In this document: in pieces, positions 1 through 10,032 of the stretch
Layout of the letters: every line of letters starts with the position of its first letter
Numbering within the stretch: position 1 is the stretch's first letter
DNA from: Trichormus sp. NMC-1
GTDB taxonomy: Bacteria > Cyanobacteriota > Cyanobacteriia > Cyanobacteriales > Nostocaceae
Length of the DNA: 64,000 nt
Assembly (NCBI RefSeq): GCF_001858025.1
Contig: NZ_LZQD01000001.1
Coordinates: 311,665-375,664 of the forward strand
Reading direction: 5' to 3'
Position numbers and translations under genes: made by a program
Notes under the pieces: generated by a model
What the model saw: the letters and a program-made list of their open reading frames with translations, nothing else
The model's database searches: none
Told to the model about the DNA's origin: nothing

Positions 1-28
1 CTTGTAGCAACTGCCGTCAACTGCCGTT

Positions 29-101
29 CAGGAGTAAAACTGGCGAATGTGTCTAGGTTTCAATTTTGATTCTGTACCTCATTGATCTGCAATCTGCTGT
101 A
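29..101. repeat. Left copy of 73-bp direct repeat flanking the histidine kinase gene
   Basis: This stretch recurs almost unchanged at 3268-3339, with about one indel and a few substitutions, so the histidine kinase gene sits between direct repeats. The right half (73-101) belongs to a 29-bp motif family dispersed through the left part of the window (TGTACYTCAT...GCTGTA). It is non-coding. Confidence 0.8.
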
Positions 102-122
102 GTTTCAATTAGATACAGTCAC

Positions 123-160
123 AAAAAAAGTAGGGTGATGAATATTCATCCTACTTTTTT
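123..160 (-). terminator. Rho-independent-type terminator of the histidine kinase gene
   Basis: An inverted repeat with arms around GTAG..GATGAAT and ATTCATC..CTAC (one 3-nt bulge) is bounded by a run of A on the left and T on the right, so it could terminate transcription from either side. The TAG stop codon of the histidine kinase (151-153) lies inside the stem, so the end of translation overlaps the terminator. Confidence 0.75.
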
Positions 161-3100
161 GTATCAGAAGTCAAAATTTGTAAGATGACCTGGAACTGAT
201 AGTTGTGGACTAAACTTTTCAAGCCAGCAATCAAACCAGTGTTTGCTTCGGGAATTTGATCAATCAGATTTAGCACTTCTTCCTCATCACAACATAATGC
301 GGCTTGATGCAATTCATTCAGCCAACTTGAAGGCATAACAGAGAGACTTTCAGAGATTACAGTTTTAGATTGCTCGTCTTGAATATTGTTCCTAATTGGT
401 AATTGAGGATTTCCTTCAGCATATGAACTAGGGGAAATCCCTTCTGCTGTAGCTAATTGGACTGGAATATCAAAATAGAAAGTACTGCCTTGATTGAGAC
501 GACTGGTGACTTTGAGATTGCCATTCATCAAGTTAACAAACTTGTGGCTAATGGAGAGTCCTAATCCAGTTCCTTCTATATAAGTTGTACCTATGTTTGA
601 GTTGCTATGCGATCGCACAGATTGGACAAAAGCATCAAAAATTGTGGTTATTTCCTCCGGGGCAATACCAATACCAGTATCTTCGACTTGAAAATGGAGG
701 GTGAGTGGGTCAATTGGGGCATGATTGCGATTTTTGACTTCTACACGTAGAGTGACACTACCTTGATCTGTAAACTTAAGGGCATTATTAAGCAAGTTAA
801 TCAGTACTTGGCGGAGTTTATTGGCATCGGTGGTGATGTACTGAGGTAAGTCTGAAGCTAGTTTCAAATTAAGTTGTAAGTTTTTCGCTGCGGCTTTCAA
901 GCAGAACATTTCTTGCAGGGACTTTAACAGATCTATCAGGTCACAGCTAGTTTCATTCAATACCATGCGTCCGGCTTCAATTTTGGATAAATCTAAAATT
1001 TCGTTGATGAAGTTAAGCAGGTGATTACCGCTGCGATGAATGATTTGCAGATTTTCTTGTTGCTCTAGATTGAGGGAACTGTCACGTTTCATGACTTGAG
1101 TGAAACCAAGGATAACGTTAAGTGGTGTTCGCAATTCATGACTCATATTTGCTAAGAAGATGCTTTTTACCTGGTTTGCGGCTACTGCTGCTTCTTTTGC
1201 TTGTCGAAGTTCTATTTCGGCTTGTTTGCAAACGTTAATATCTCGTCCAACTGCTTGAAATTCTACAAACTCTTCTTGCTCATCAAAGATCATCAGGTTA
1301 ATCCACTGAGTCCAGCGTATTTCTTCACCAACCATGACGCGATTTTCAATTAATACCGTGGGATTTTCCCGGCTCATGGAGTTGATAAGTTGGGCGACAT
1401 AATCTTTGTCTTCCTCAAAAATGACGGGGTAAAAATTATGTGCCAACAACTCTTCTGGCGATCGCTTAAAGTATCGGCAAAATGCCTCGTTGACAAAGGT
1501 TGTAGTTCCATCTGGTTGATAGCGGATAATTAGTTCAGTTTGATCTTGAACAATGGCACGATAGCGATCTCTACTAGCGTGTAAAGCAGCTTGTGCTTTT
1601 TTCAGTTCGGTAATTTCTTTACTGATTGTGAGAACGCAGGGTTTACCATCCAGTTCGATGATCTCACAAGAAACGAGAGATACTTTGATTTCTTGTGATT
1701 TTGTCCGCCAATGAAATTCTTGGTTGCGTACAAATCCTGTTTGTTGAAGTTGTTGGGCGATGGCTTCTACCTCTGGAGGATTTACCAAAAGATTCATTTC
1801 TATTGCTGTACGACCAATAATTTCATCATAGGTATATCCAGCAAGTTGCAAAAAAGCATTGTTAACATTAATCCAGCGCCCATCCTCTAAGAGCGTAATG
1901 GTAATAGGATCAGGGCAGGTATGAAAGATGGTGGCATAATTGCCTTCTAATTCTGATAGATTGACTTGAATTTGTGCAAAGTTGTCTCTTAACTGCTGCG
2001 CCATCTGGTTAAAAGATTGTGCCATACGAGCCAATTCGCGTATAGGCTGATTTTGGGGAATTCGCTGCTGCAAATCCCCTTGAGCCATTAAGGATGAAAT
2101 CTGGCTAATATTCAGGATGGGATTGGCCAGCCAACGGGTAATCAGAGAAGTGAGAGCGATCGCTATTATTACCGCAAATATTACCAAATTTATCGTAGTT
2201 TGGGTTGTGTCATGAATGCGACCTAGAAAATCGGATTTGGGTACAACTGTCACAATTAACCAATTCAATCCATATTCATTTTTGTAAGGTTGAATCTGAG
2301 ATAAATAAGTTTGCCTATTATCAATAAATTGCCAATTTTTAAGTTTTTTTATCTGACTCCAATCGTCAATTTTTGATTTTATAAATTGGCTGGCAGATTT
2401 AATTAGTGGCTGTCGGCTTTGGTTAGCAATAATTCGCTCTATTTTACCATCACTAGTTTTAATAAAAGGTAATTCATCTGTTGAACTAGCAATTAAGGAA
2501 CCATCCATTTCGGTCAGAAATACAATCCCCGAATGCCCTAATTTTAAATTATTGAGAAATGTATTGATGTTTTTTAATAATAAATTAACGCCAAATAGTC
2601 CCGTAAATTTTTTAGTCACGGGGTCATAAATTGGCATACTCGCATTAATTTTTAGATCCCTGCTATTAGCAGATGTATAAACAGGACTCCAAGTTGCTTT
2701 TTTTCTCTGTTTGGATAACTTATACCAATAGTTTTGTCTAATATCCCAATTAGGTCGATATTCTCCCATTTTTAATAATTGAACACGCTCACCTTTGGAG
2801 TTCACTTCATACCGTTGAAATTTTCTGATATTCGGACTATCCGTTACAGTAATTTGGCGTTTTCCATCTGTAGAAACAACAATTCTAAAACTACCTTCTT
2901 CGTTAGCATAGACAATATTTTCAAGATTATCAAACCTGTAAATTTGCCTAATTAAATGACGTTCTACATCATCAATATTAGTAATATCAAGATCACCATC
3001 TTTAACTTCGTTAACATTGAGCCGATTAATCAGATGAGGTAATGATAGATAATTATCTAGATAAAGATAGACACGATTTCCAACTTCAACCATTAATTGC

Positions 3101-3240
3101 TGTGTTATTTCCTCTACAACCTGGTTACTATTATGCAAACAAAAAAAGTTAGTCAGTCCTACTGTAATCACCAATAGCAAGATCAACGGTAGAGTCAGAA
3201 CTGTGCGGAGAGGAAGTGGAGGAAAGGGATTGTAACGCAT
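151..3240 (-). CDS. Membrane sensor histidine kinase (dCache-HAMP-PAS-PAS-HisKA-HATPase)
   Basis: This is a 1029-residue two-component sensor kinase. A transmembrane helix at about residues 13-33 is followed by an extracytoplasmic dCache-like sensor region, a second helix near 350-370, a HAMP linker, two PAS domains (about 435-680) and the kinase core. The H-box reads NMSHELRTPLN; the N-box (NNALKF), G1 (DTGIGI) and G2 (GTGLGLS) ATP-binding motifs are intact. There is no fused receiver domain, so it should signal to a separate regulator; the REC-GAF-GGDEF protein encoded 185 bp upstream on the same strand is the obvious candidate, by proximity only. The ligand cannot be read from sequence. 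A roughly 90-residue tail follows the ATPase domain. Confidence 0.93.
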   Translation of the reverse strand: MRYNPFPPLPLRTVLTLPLILLLVITVGLTNFFCLHNSNQVVEEITQQLMVEVGNRVYLYLDNYLSLPHLINRLNVNEVKDGDLDITNIDDVERHLIRQIYRFDNLENIVYANEEGSFRIVVSTDGKRQITVTDSPNIRKFQRYEVNSKGERVQLLKMGEYRPNWDIRQNYWYKLSKQRKKATWSPVYTSANSRDLKINASMPIYDPVTKKFTGLFGVNLLLKNINTFLNNLKLGHSGIVFLTEMDGSLIASSTDELPFIKTSDGKIERIIANQSRQPLIKSASQFIKSKIDDWSQIKKLKNWQFIDNRQTYLSQIQPYKNEYGLNWLIVTVVPKSDFLGRIHDTTQTTINLVIFAVIIAIALTSLITRWLANPILNISQISSLMAQGDLQQRIPQNQPIRELARMAQSFNQMAQQLRDNFAQIQVNLSELEGNYATIFHTCPDPITITLLEDGRWINVNNAFLQLAGYTYDEIIGRTAIEMNLLVNPPEVEAIAQQLQQTGFVRNQEFHWRTKSQEIKVSLVSCEIIELDGKPCVLTISKEITELKKAQAALHASRDRYRAIVQDQTELIIRYQPDGTTTFVNEAFCRYFKRSPEELLAHNFYPVIFEEDKDYVAQLINSMSRENPTVLIENRVMVGEEIRWTQWINLMIFDEQEEFVEFQAVGRDINVCKQAEIELRQAKEAAVAANQVKSIFLANMSHELRTPLNVILGFTQVMKRDSSLNLEQQENLQIIHRSGNHLLNFINEILDLSKIEAGRMVLNETSCDLIDLLKSLQEMFCLKAAAKNLQLNLKLASDLPQYITTDANKLRQVLINLLNNALKFTDQGSVTLRVEVKNRNHAPIDPLTLHFQVEDTGIGIAPEEITTIFDAFVQSVRSHSNSNIGTTYIEGTGLGLSISHKFVNLMNGNLKVTSRLNQGSTFYFDIPVQLATAEGISPSSYAEGNPQLPIRNNIQDEQSKTVISESLSVMPSSWLNELHQAALCCDEEEVLNLIDQIPEANTGLIAGLKSLVHNYQFQVILQILTSDTKK

Positions 3241-3253
3241 ATACAGCAGAATT

Positions 3254-3339
3254 CAGGAGTCAGGAGTCAGGAGTAAAACTGGCTTGGTGTCTAGGTTTCA
3301 ATTTTGATTCTGTACCTCATTGATCTGCAATGTGCTGTA
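3254..3339. repeat. CAGGAGT heptamer x3 plus right copy of the 73-bp direct repeat
   Basis: Three consecutive CAGGAGT units (3254-3274) run into the second copy (3268-3339) of the repeat found at 29-101. The left copy has only one CAGGAGT unit. The element lies in the spacer between the histidine kinase and the diguanylate cyclase genes. Confidence 0.8.
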
Positions 3340-3425
3340 TAATTATGGTTTAACACAGCAATATTACCAATAGACTTACAAATCTAAAAATATCCCCAAA
3401 ATGACGCAAAATCCGACAATACCGA

Positions 3426-5009
3426 TTAAATGGTAGAAGATACACAGTAGGTGTTACGTCCTTGGGCTTTTGCCTGATAAAGTGCCTCATCTGCGGCAGC
3501 AATAAGCTCTTTTGGTGGAGTTTGACCTTGAGGAATTATACTGGCAATGCCTATACTCAAAGTTACTTGTTTACTAGAGGACAATTGATGGGGAATGGCT
3601 AACCTTGCTATTTCTGTTTGAATCTGTTTAGCGAGATGAATCGCTCCGTCTACATCGGTATTAGGTAGTAAAATCACAAATTCTTCACCACCATAGCGTG
3701 CTACTAGATCCGCAGGACGATGGCAGGTTTGGGCGATCGCTTCCGCCACTTTTCTCAGGCATTCATCACCAGCTAAATGCCCATAGTAGTCGTTGTAGGA
3801 CTTAAAATAATCAATATCCCCAAGCAGTAATGACAAGGGTGCTTTTTCCCTTCGCAGTCTTTGCCACTCTTGAGAAAGTGATTGATCAAAACATCTGCGA
3901 TTGGCAATCTGTGTTAAGCCATCTAAATTTGCTAACCGCAGTAATTCTTTATTCGCTTGTTTGAGTGCCTCATCTGCCTGCTTACGTCCAATAAATGCGC
4001 TCAATTCCATAGTCACTGCATTGACCAATTCTACAAGTTTTGAATTATGGGGTAAGGGCGATCGCTTGAAGAAGCACATAACTACAAGTGTTTGTCCTTC
4101 AAGAGTAATTGGCACTGCAAATACAGTCTTCAATCCGGCCTGATTCGCCGATTCAACCCTGATAAACATATCTGGCTGTATTTGTGAAATATCCTCAATC
4201 CATAGCGGTTGCTGGGTTGCACCGACTTTACCTATTAGTTTTACTCCATAAGAAAAAATATATTTTAAACTTGCTTGGTGAAAGTCTTTTAACTGTTGAT
4301 CAATAGGATCATAGGCCACTTGCCCTAGTTTCAATCCTGTACCATCTAAGTTGGTGTTCCAAGCCTCTCCATAGTCCCAACCTATCACCTGACAAACTTC
4401 ACACAAAACAGCATCTAAAGCATGATTTAAATTCGGTGCTTGATTCACTAAATTCATGGTTTTTAATAGCAGTTGCAATCTTGCTTCAGTTTGCTTGCGC
4501 TCTTCAATTTCCTTGCTTAATGCCTGATTATGTTGATAAAGTTCCTGGTTTTGTCTGACAATTGTTAGTTGATGCTGAACTCTCATTAATACTTCTTCTG
4601 CCTGAAAAGGTTTAGTAATATAGTCAACACCACCCACTTCAAATCCTTTAACTTTATCAGCAACAGCATCTAGAGAACTTAAGAAAATGACAGGGATATG
4701 ATGAGTTTCATGATTTTGTTTCAGCATTGAGCAAACCCTGTAGCCATCAATTTTCGGCATTTTGATGTCTAACAGAATTAGATCAGGCGCTTCAATGTTT
4801 ACGGTATCTAAAGCGACTTCTCCGCTGATAGCTTTTCTGACTTTGTACCCTTCCTGGCTTAAAATCGCAGATAGTGTACGCAGGTTGTCTGGATGATCGT
4901 CAACCACCAGTAAATTAGCTTTGTACACAGATAGTTTTGTGTCTATTAGCGAAATGGAGGTAACTTGTCTGCTACTGTAACCCTCTTTACCTTGCATTTG
5001 GGAGGACAT
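3426..5009 (-). CDS. Response regulator diguanylate cyclase (REC-GAF-GGDEF)
   Basis: The 527-residue protein has an N-terminal receiver domain (about 30-150; phospho-acceptor Asp81 in LLDIKMP, Lys in TKPF), a short coiled coil, a GAF domain (about 190-340) and a C-terminal GGDEF domain. The catalytic signature is GGEEF (440-444), an active variant in this family, and an RPAD sequence upstream fits the RxxD inhibitory c-di-GMP site. It should make c-di-GMP in response to phosphorylation, probably by the neighbouring histidine kinase. No EAL domain is present. The start at 5009 (MSSQMQ) is the longest; Met5 is an alternative. Confidence 0.93.
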   Translation of the reverse strand: MSSQMQGKEGYSSRQVTSISLIDTKLSVYKANLLVVDDHPDNLRTLSAILSQEGYKVRKAISGEVALDTVNIEAPDLILLDIKMPKIDGYRVCSMLKQNHETHHIPVIFLSSLDAVADKVKGFEVGGVDYITKPFQAEEVLMRVQHQLTIVRQNQELYQHNQALSKEIEERKQTEARLQLLLKTMNLVNQAPNLNHALDAVLCEVCQVIGWDYGEAWNTNLDGTGLKLGQVAYDPIDQQLKDFHQASLKYIFSYGVKLIGKVGATQQPLWIEDISQIQPDMFIRVESANQAGLKTVFAVPITLEGQTLVVMCFFKRSPLPHNSKLVELVNAVTMELSAFIGRKQADEALKQANKELLRLANLDGLTQIANRRCFDQSLSQEWQRLRREKAPLSLLLGDIDYFKSYNDYYGHLAGDECLRKVAEAIAQTCHRPADLVARYGGEEFVILLPNTDVDGAIHLAKQIQTEIARLAIPHQLSSSKQVTLSIGIASIIPQGQTPPKELIAAADEALYQAKAQGRNTYCVSSTI

Positions 5010-5596
5010 TTCTTACGAAATTTTGGCAGTTTTAAGCAGATTTTTTCGTAGAATTGGGGCTAATTGTCCTGAGCGCATGGTATAGGGTTAATATGGAGTT
5101 ACTAAAATGATACTTTCTGTTAATATTCTTCATATATAGGTAAATGTCGATATTAACACAATCTAACTTTTTACGCTATTTTATGGTTTTGTATCATTAT
5201 ATGCTTTCTAAGTCCCCTAAGAGGGCATTTTGATTGAAGAGTTAAACAACTTAAAATTTAGAATAGCGCCTACTGTTACTGCAATACCGTTTCACTTTAA
5301 GGTTGATATAAATCGACAGATGTGGAAACACGGAGACACGGAAGGAGATTCATTTGGAACTTTAATTAAGCCTCAATAACATCTCCCTAATCCTCTTTTA
5401 AAGGCTTCTCTTGATTGTAGGAAAAAGGTTTAAAAGAGATATCTGATCGTGATTCCCACATTTGAGGGGTACAGCAAGAAATATCAACTGCATATAAGCG
5501 TAAATATACGGTGACAACTTTGGTTATCAGCAGACTAGAAAATGCACTAAGTAGCCATCATGAACTGCGTAAACCTTGATTCCTTCTTCCCTTTTC
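5010..5596. other. Gene-free spacer upstream of the diguanylate cyclase
   Basis: About 590 bp of AT-rich sequence lie between the diguanylate cyclase start and the heptamer array. I see no convincing gene, RNA or clear hairpin with a T tail. It should contain the promoter of the minus-strand diguanylate cyclase. Confidence 0.5.
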
Positions 5597-5953
5597 CCTG
5601 TTACCTGTTACCTGTTACCTGTTACCTGTTACCTGTTACCTGTTACCTGTTACCTGTTACCTGTTACCTGTTACCTGTTACCTGTTACCTGTTACCTGTT
5701 ACCTGTTACCTGTTACCTGTTACCTGTTACCTGTTACCTGTTACCTGTTACCTGTTACCTGTTACCTGTTACCTGTTACCTGTTACCTGTTACCTGTTAC
5801 CTGTTACCTGTTACCTGTTACCTGTTACCTGTTACCTGTTACCTGTTACCTGTTACCTGTTACCTGTTACCTGTTACCTGTTACCTGTTACCTGTTACCT
5901 GTTACCTGTTACCTGTTACCTGTTACCTGTTACCTGTTCCCTGTTCCCTGTTC
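5597..5953. repeat. Heptanucleotide tandem array, 48 perfect CCTGTTA units plus 3 CCTGTTC variants
   Basis: Positions 5597-5932 hold exactly 48 head-to-tail copies of CCTGTTA with no mismatch visible, followed by three CCTGTTC units (5933-5953). It matches the short tandemly repeated repetitive (STRR) heptamers known in heterocystous cyanobacteria, but this is a very long array. Because 7 is not a multiple of 3, open frames run through it giving LLPVTCY-type repeats; these are artefacts. It lies about 80 bp upstream of the dynamin-like gene, so copy number could affect its leader. Confidence 0.97.
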
Positions 5954-6035
5954 CCTATATATGCAACCGTGAATTTACTGTACAAGTATTTGCTTAAGTA
6001 TATTAAACTATTTATAAATAATTCTGTTCTTCAAG

Positions 6036-8456
6036 ATGTCAAACTTACCTCCACAGTGTAAAAATTTAGCCGCGCAAGTTGAATCTATCTTACAACTTCT
6101 ACAGCAAGAACCAAGTTTGCGTTCCCAAGATATTACATCTGTCAAGCTTTCTTTGGATAAAGCGATTTCTCCCAAGTTTGAAATTGTCTTTGCTGGTGCA
6201 TTTAGTGCAGGTAAGTCGATGTTAATTAATGCACTATTAGAGAGAGAATTACTGTACAGTGCAGAGGGACACGCTACGGGGACAGAATGTAAGATTGAGT
6301 ATGCACCAGCAGATGCAGAAAGAGTAGTTTTAACTTTTTTGAGTGAAGTCGAAATTCGAGAACAAGCGATTTCTTTGTGTCAGCAGTTAGGGTTTAACAC
6401 AGTTGCAAATATTAATCAATCGGATGTGATTGATTTACTCCGACAAGGTTGTGAAGCAATTATTCAGCAAGAGGGTGGAGAAAGTAAATCAGAACGCGCT
6501 AAACAAGCAAAAGCATTAATCTTGTTGTTAGAAGGATATATAACTAACCGCGATCGCATCAAAACAGTTAATAATGCTACATATTCAATGGAACAATTTA
6601 ATTTTACTAATCTCAAAGAAGCTGCTGGATATGCACGAAGAGGTAGTAACAGCGCGGTTTTGAAACGGATTGAATATTATTGTTATCATCCTCTTCTACA
6701 AGATGGAAATGTCATTATTGACACTCCTGGAATCGATGCACCAGTAGAAAAAGACGCACAATTAACTTACAACAAAATTCAAGATGCGGATACTTCAGCG
6801 GTAGTGTGTGTACTCAAACCTGCTGCTGCTGGGGATCTGACAAAGGAAAAAACGGAACTTTTAGAAATGATGCGGGGAAATGCGGGAATACGCGATCGCG
6901 TTTTTTATATTTTCAACCGCATTGATGAAACTTGGTACAACACCCAACTTAGACAAAGATTAGAAGATTTAATTAATGGACAATTTCGTGACAGCAGCAG
7001 AGTTTATAAAACTAGCGGGTTATTAGGATTTTACGGAAGTCAAATTAAACAGACAAATAGATTAGATAGATTTGGGTTAGATTCGGTTTTTGCAGAAAGT
7101 GTGAAAGGTTTAGATGGTAGGGAAGAGATACCACAATTTGTCTATGCTTTTAATAACTATTGCGTTAGTTCGGGAAAACTTTCTCCTAGTCAATTCCGAA
7201 TTTCTCTGAATGGCTTTGAAACTCCCAATGAAAACTATGTCCGAATTTTAGATGAACAAGGAATACTGCTAATTAACCAACTAATTCAAGATAGCGGTAT
7301 TGAAGAATTCCGCACAGCAATTACTCGCTATTTAACTGAAGAAAAGCGTCCTCAATTGTTTAAAAATCTTGCCGATGATTTGGAAGATATTTGTATTAAT
7401 CTGAAAAAACATTATCAGAGTTCTCAGCGAGATTTAGATAGTCAACCGCGAGAAATAGAAACGATGAAGGCACAGGAATTACAACGCCTAAATCAGCAAC
7501 TTCAGCAAGTTGGTAGAGACTTTCATCAACATATCACAGATGAAGTTAATAGATTAATTAATAATTCCTGTGAAGAGTTTGAATCTGATTTTCGCCAATT
7601 ACAAACTCGGATGATTCGCCGTTTGGATGAGTTGCTAGATACCTTCTCTGTGGCTAATGCTTATCGACGTGCAACTATCAGCCATCCTCGTAACGCAACT
7701 GCACCTTTATTAGCTATTTTAGTAGAGGCGTTTTATTACTTAGCTAATCAGTTGGAAGACATTTTAATAGAGTCTTGTGAACAATTAATTGCTAATCTAT
7801 TCCAACGGTTAATTGAGAAGCTTCAAAAGTCGGAATATTATCGCCAATTGTATCGTTTGTTAGGTAATGATGGCGGAATTGAACAACAAGTAAAAGTGAT
7901 AGAAAAACAAGTTGCTCAAGTTTTGATCAGTGCTGCTAGTATAGAGTGCGATAGATTTGTCAGAGAAAGTCCTAGATTTTACGATGAAGGTACTTTTTCT
8001 ATCTATCAATTTCGTCAAACCTTACAGCAAACTTCCCAAGGTTATGATGCAGAAAGCGTTGTAGAAGCCGAACCAGCAATTAGACAATTATTAAAGTTAG
8101 ATTTTGAGCCGAAAGTTTCTCATACTATTCGCAAATCTTTCCGTCAAACTATTAACCAAACGCTCAAAACTCAGTTGTTACCAATGGCTGAAAAACAAGC
8201 CGATCATATTTTGCAGCAGTATCCCTATGCGCGGGCTTATTTAGAAGCTACTTTGGAACAGGAAGCTGCGGAAAAAATTGCCAATAATCAACGTTTATTG
8301 GGTGCTGTAGAACAAAAAATTGAAGATTATAATGCGGCTGTTTCTGGTATTAACAATTGTTTGCAAGCGATGCAGTTATATGAACATCTTTTGCCTATAA
8401 TTGATGTGATATCTTTTAATGATGTGATTGTTTCTGAGGAAGTAGTAGAGGTTTAA
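6036..8456 (+). CDS. Dynamin-like large GTPase
   Basis: This 806-residue protein has an N-terminal dynamin-type GTPase domain: P-loop GAFSAGKS (residues 54-61), a switch Thr in ATGTE, G3 DTPG near residue 230 and a G4-like NRID. A long, mostly helical C-terminal region resembles the stalk of bacterial dynamin-like proteins. The expected role is GTP-driven membrane binding or remodelling at the cytoplasmic face; the client membrane is unknown. The start at 6036 lies just after the heptamer array. It appears to be a single-gene unit. Confidence 0.88.
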   Translation: MSNLPPQCKNLAAQVESILQLLQQEPSLRSQDITSVKLSLDKAISPKFEIVFAGAFSAGKSMLINALLERELLYSAEGHATGTECKIEYAPADAERVVLTFLSEVEIREQAISLCQQLGFNTVANINQSDVIDLLRQGCEAIIQQEGGESKSERAKQAKALILLLEGYITNRDRIKTVNNATYSMEQFNFTNLKEAAGYARRGSNSAVLKRIEYYCYHPLLQDGNVIIDTPGIDAPVEKDAQLTYNKIQDADTSAVVCVLKPAAAGDLTKEKTELLEMMRGNAGIRDRVFYIFNRIDETWYNTQLRQRLEDLINGQFRDSSRVYKTSGLLGFYGSQIKQTNRLDRFGLDSVFAESVKGLDGREEIPQFVYAFNNYCVSSGKLSPSQFRISLNGFETPNENYVRILDEQGILLINQLIQDSGIEEFRTAITRYLTEEKRPQLFKNLADDLEDICINLKKHYQSSQRDLDSQPREIETMKAQELQRLNQQLQQVGRDFHQHITDEVNRLINNSCEEFESDFRQLQTRMIRRLDELLDTFSVANAYRRATISHPRNATAPLLAILVEAFYYLANQLEDILIESCEQLIANLFQRLIEKLQKSEYYRQLYRLLGNDGGIEQQVKVIEKQVAQVLISAASIECDRFVRESPRFYDEGTFSIYQFRQTLQQTSQGYDAESVVEAEPAIRQLLKLDFEPKVSHTIRKSFRQTINQTLKTQLLPMAEKQADHILQQYPYARAYLEATLEQEAAEKIANNQRLLGAVEQKIEDYNAAVSGINNCLQAMQLYEHLLPIIDVISFNDVIVSEEVVEV

Positions 8457-8660
8457 TTATAATATTAATCACAGGTAAATGTGGGGATCTATCTGCGTTT
8501 ATCTGTGATTTTATTATTGTTTGTTTCGCGCCAAGTTGGAATTGTATATTTTTAACATTGATTCCTGGGGATATTAGGTGGATAAGCAAAAATAAAACTT
8601 CACACTTTTTAAGATTATAAAAGTGATATTTTAAATCCTAATACAACAATATCTAAAGCC

Positions 8661-9848
8661 ATGTCTAACAATATTACCGAAAGAATCTACAAATTCAATA
8701 ATGGACGCAATCCCGAATTTTTAAAATTAAAATACCAGAATATGCGTTCTGACGTATTCACATTTTATCGCGGAACTTGTCATTTATTTTATGAAGACTT
8801 TCCTCAAGATTCATTACTCAATGCAGCACCAGCAGTATGGATTTGTGGTGATTTACATTTAGAAAACTTTGGTAGCTATAAAGGAGATAACCGATTAGTC
8901 TATTTCGATATGAATGATTTTGATGAAGCTGTTCTTGCTCCTTGCACCTGGGATATAGTAAGATTTGTAGTTAGTATAATAGTTGGTTGTCACGCTTTGG
9001 GAGTAAATGCTACAGAAGCATTGCATTTAAGTAATCATTATCTAGATGCTTACAGCAAAACTCTCTCTAAAGGACAGATAAGAAGTATAGAGAAAGAAAC
9101 CGCTAAGGGTTTAGTTAAGGATTTATCGGAAACCTTAAAAGCCCGAAAACGTTCTGAATTTTTAGATCAGCGTACCAAAGTAAAAAAAGGTAAGCGGCGC
9201 TTAATTATCGATAATAAACGTACTGCTGAAGCAACCGAAGCACAGCAAGAAAAGGTGAAAAGATTAATTGCATCTTGGCACAAAGCTACACAGCAAGATC
9301 AGGATTTTTATCAAATATTAGATGTGCAAATCAGGATAGCTGGGACTGGTAGTTTGGGTTTAGAACGCTATATAATTTTGGTAGAGGGTGAAGGTTCTCC
9401 AGATCACAATTATTTGTTAGATTTTAAGGAAACAAAAACTAGTTCATTACAACCTTATTTAACAATACCTCAACCACAATGGAACAGTCCATCTGCACGA
9501 GTTGTAGCTATTCAAAACCGGGTACAGGGAACTCCACCTGCATTGTTGGAAGCGATTGTTGATAGTGATAAATGCTATGTTTTACGGGAATTGCAACCAA
9601 CTCAAGATAAAGTGAATTTAAAGGCGTGGCATGGCAAATTCGGACGTTTAGAAAAGTTAATTCAAACTATGGCTGAGGTGACAGCTTGGGATCAATTACG
9701 TAGCGGTGGTAGGCAAGGTTCTGCTATTGCTGATGATTTAATTGATTTTGCTCACTCTTATCAATGGCGTGAATCTATTTTAGAATATGCAATTAACTAC
9801 TCTGAGCAAGTAGAAAAAGATTTTCAGGAATTTTGTCAAATATCATAA
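8661..9848 (+). CDS. DUF2252 family protein
   Basis: The 395-residue protein has hallmarks of DUF2252: GDLHLENFG, YFDMNDFDEA and a Trp-Asp motif shortly after (CTWDIVRF). The GDxHxxN and DFD elements resemble phosphotransferase/kinase-like folds of the aminoglycoside-phosphotransferase type, so a small-molecule or protein kinase role is possible, but no substrate is known to me. No signal peptide or membrane helix is evident. It lies 200 bp downstream of the dynamin-like gene and may be independent. Confidence 0.85.
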   Translation: MSNNITERIYKFNNGRNPEFLKLKYQNMRSDVFTFYRGTCHLFYEDFPQDSLLNAAPAVWICGDLHLENFGSYKGDNRLVYFDMNDFDEAVLAPCTWDIVRFVVSIIVGCHALGVNATEALHLSNHYLDAYSKTLSKGQIRSIEKETAKGLVKDLSETLKARKRSEFLDQRTKVKKGKRRLIIDNKRTAEATEAQQEKVKRLIASWHKATQQDQDFYQILDVQIRIAGTGSLGLERYIILVEGEGSPDHNYLLDFKETKTSSLQPYLTIPQPQWNSPSARVVAIQNRVQGTPPALLEAIVDSDKCYVLRELQPTQDKVNLKAWHGKFGRLEKLIQTMAEVTAWDQLRSGGRQGSAIADDLIDFAHSYQWRESILEYAINYSEQVEKDFQEFCQIS

Positions 9849-9901
9849 GTCGGTTTTACTGATAGCGTGGCGTAAGCCATAAAAGTTGTTCATGAGGAGA
9901 G

Positions 9902-9922
9902 GGAATAGGGAATAGGCAATAG
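9902..9922. repeat. Short heptamer repeat GGAATAG x3
   Basis: GGAATAG, GGAATAG, GCAATAG run head to tail downstream of the DUF2252 gene, another 7-bp period repeat of a different sequence. Confidence 0.75.
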
Positions 9923-10032
9923 TTTTTTTATCATTATTTAATAACCAATCCATATAAAAAGAGAGTTTCAAGCCTGTTAAGAGTTCCCTGCTGTAGGATT
10001 GATTTAGACGACATTTTCAACTTTAAGCTAGG

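Noticed and set aside
5597-5953. Possible CRISPR array
   Set aside because: Units are 7 bp, contiguous and without spacers; no cas genes are present.
5560-6061. Two long open frames through the heptamer array (repeating LLPVTCY)
   Set aside because: They arise only because the 7-bp unit lacks stop codons in these frames; there is no family match and the protein would be pure repeat.
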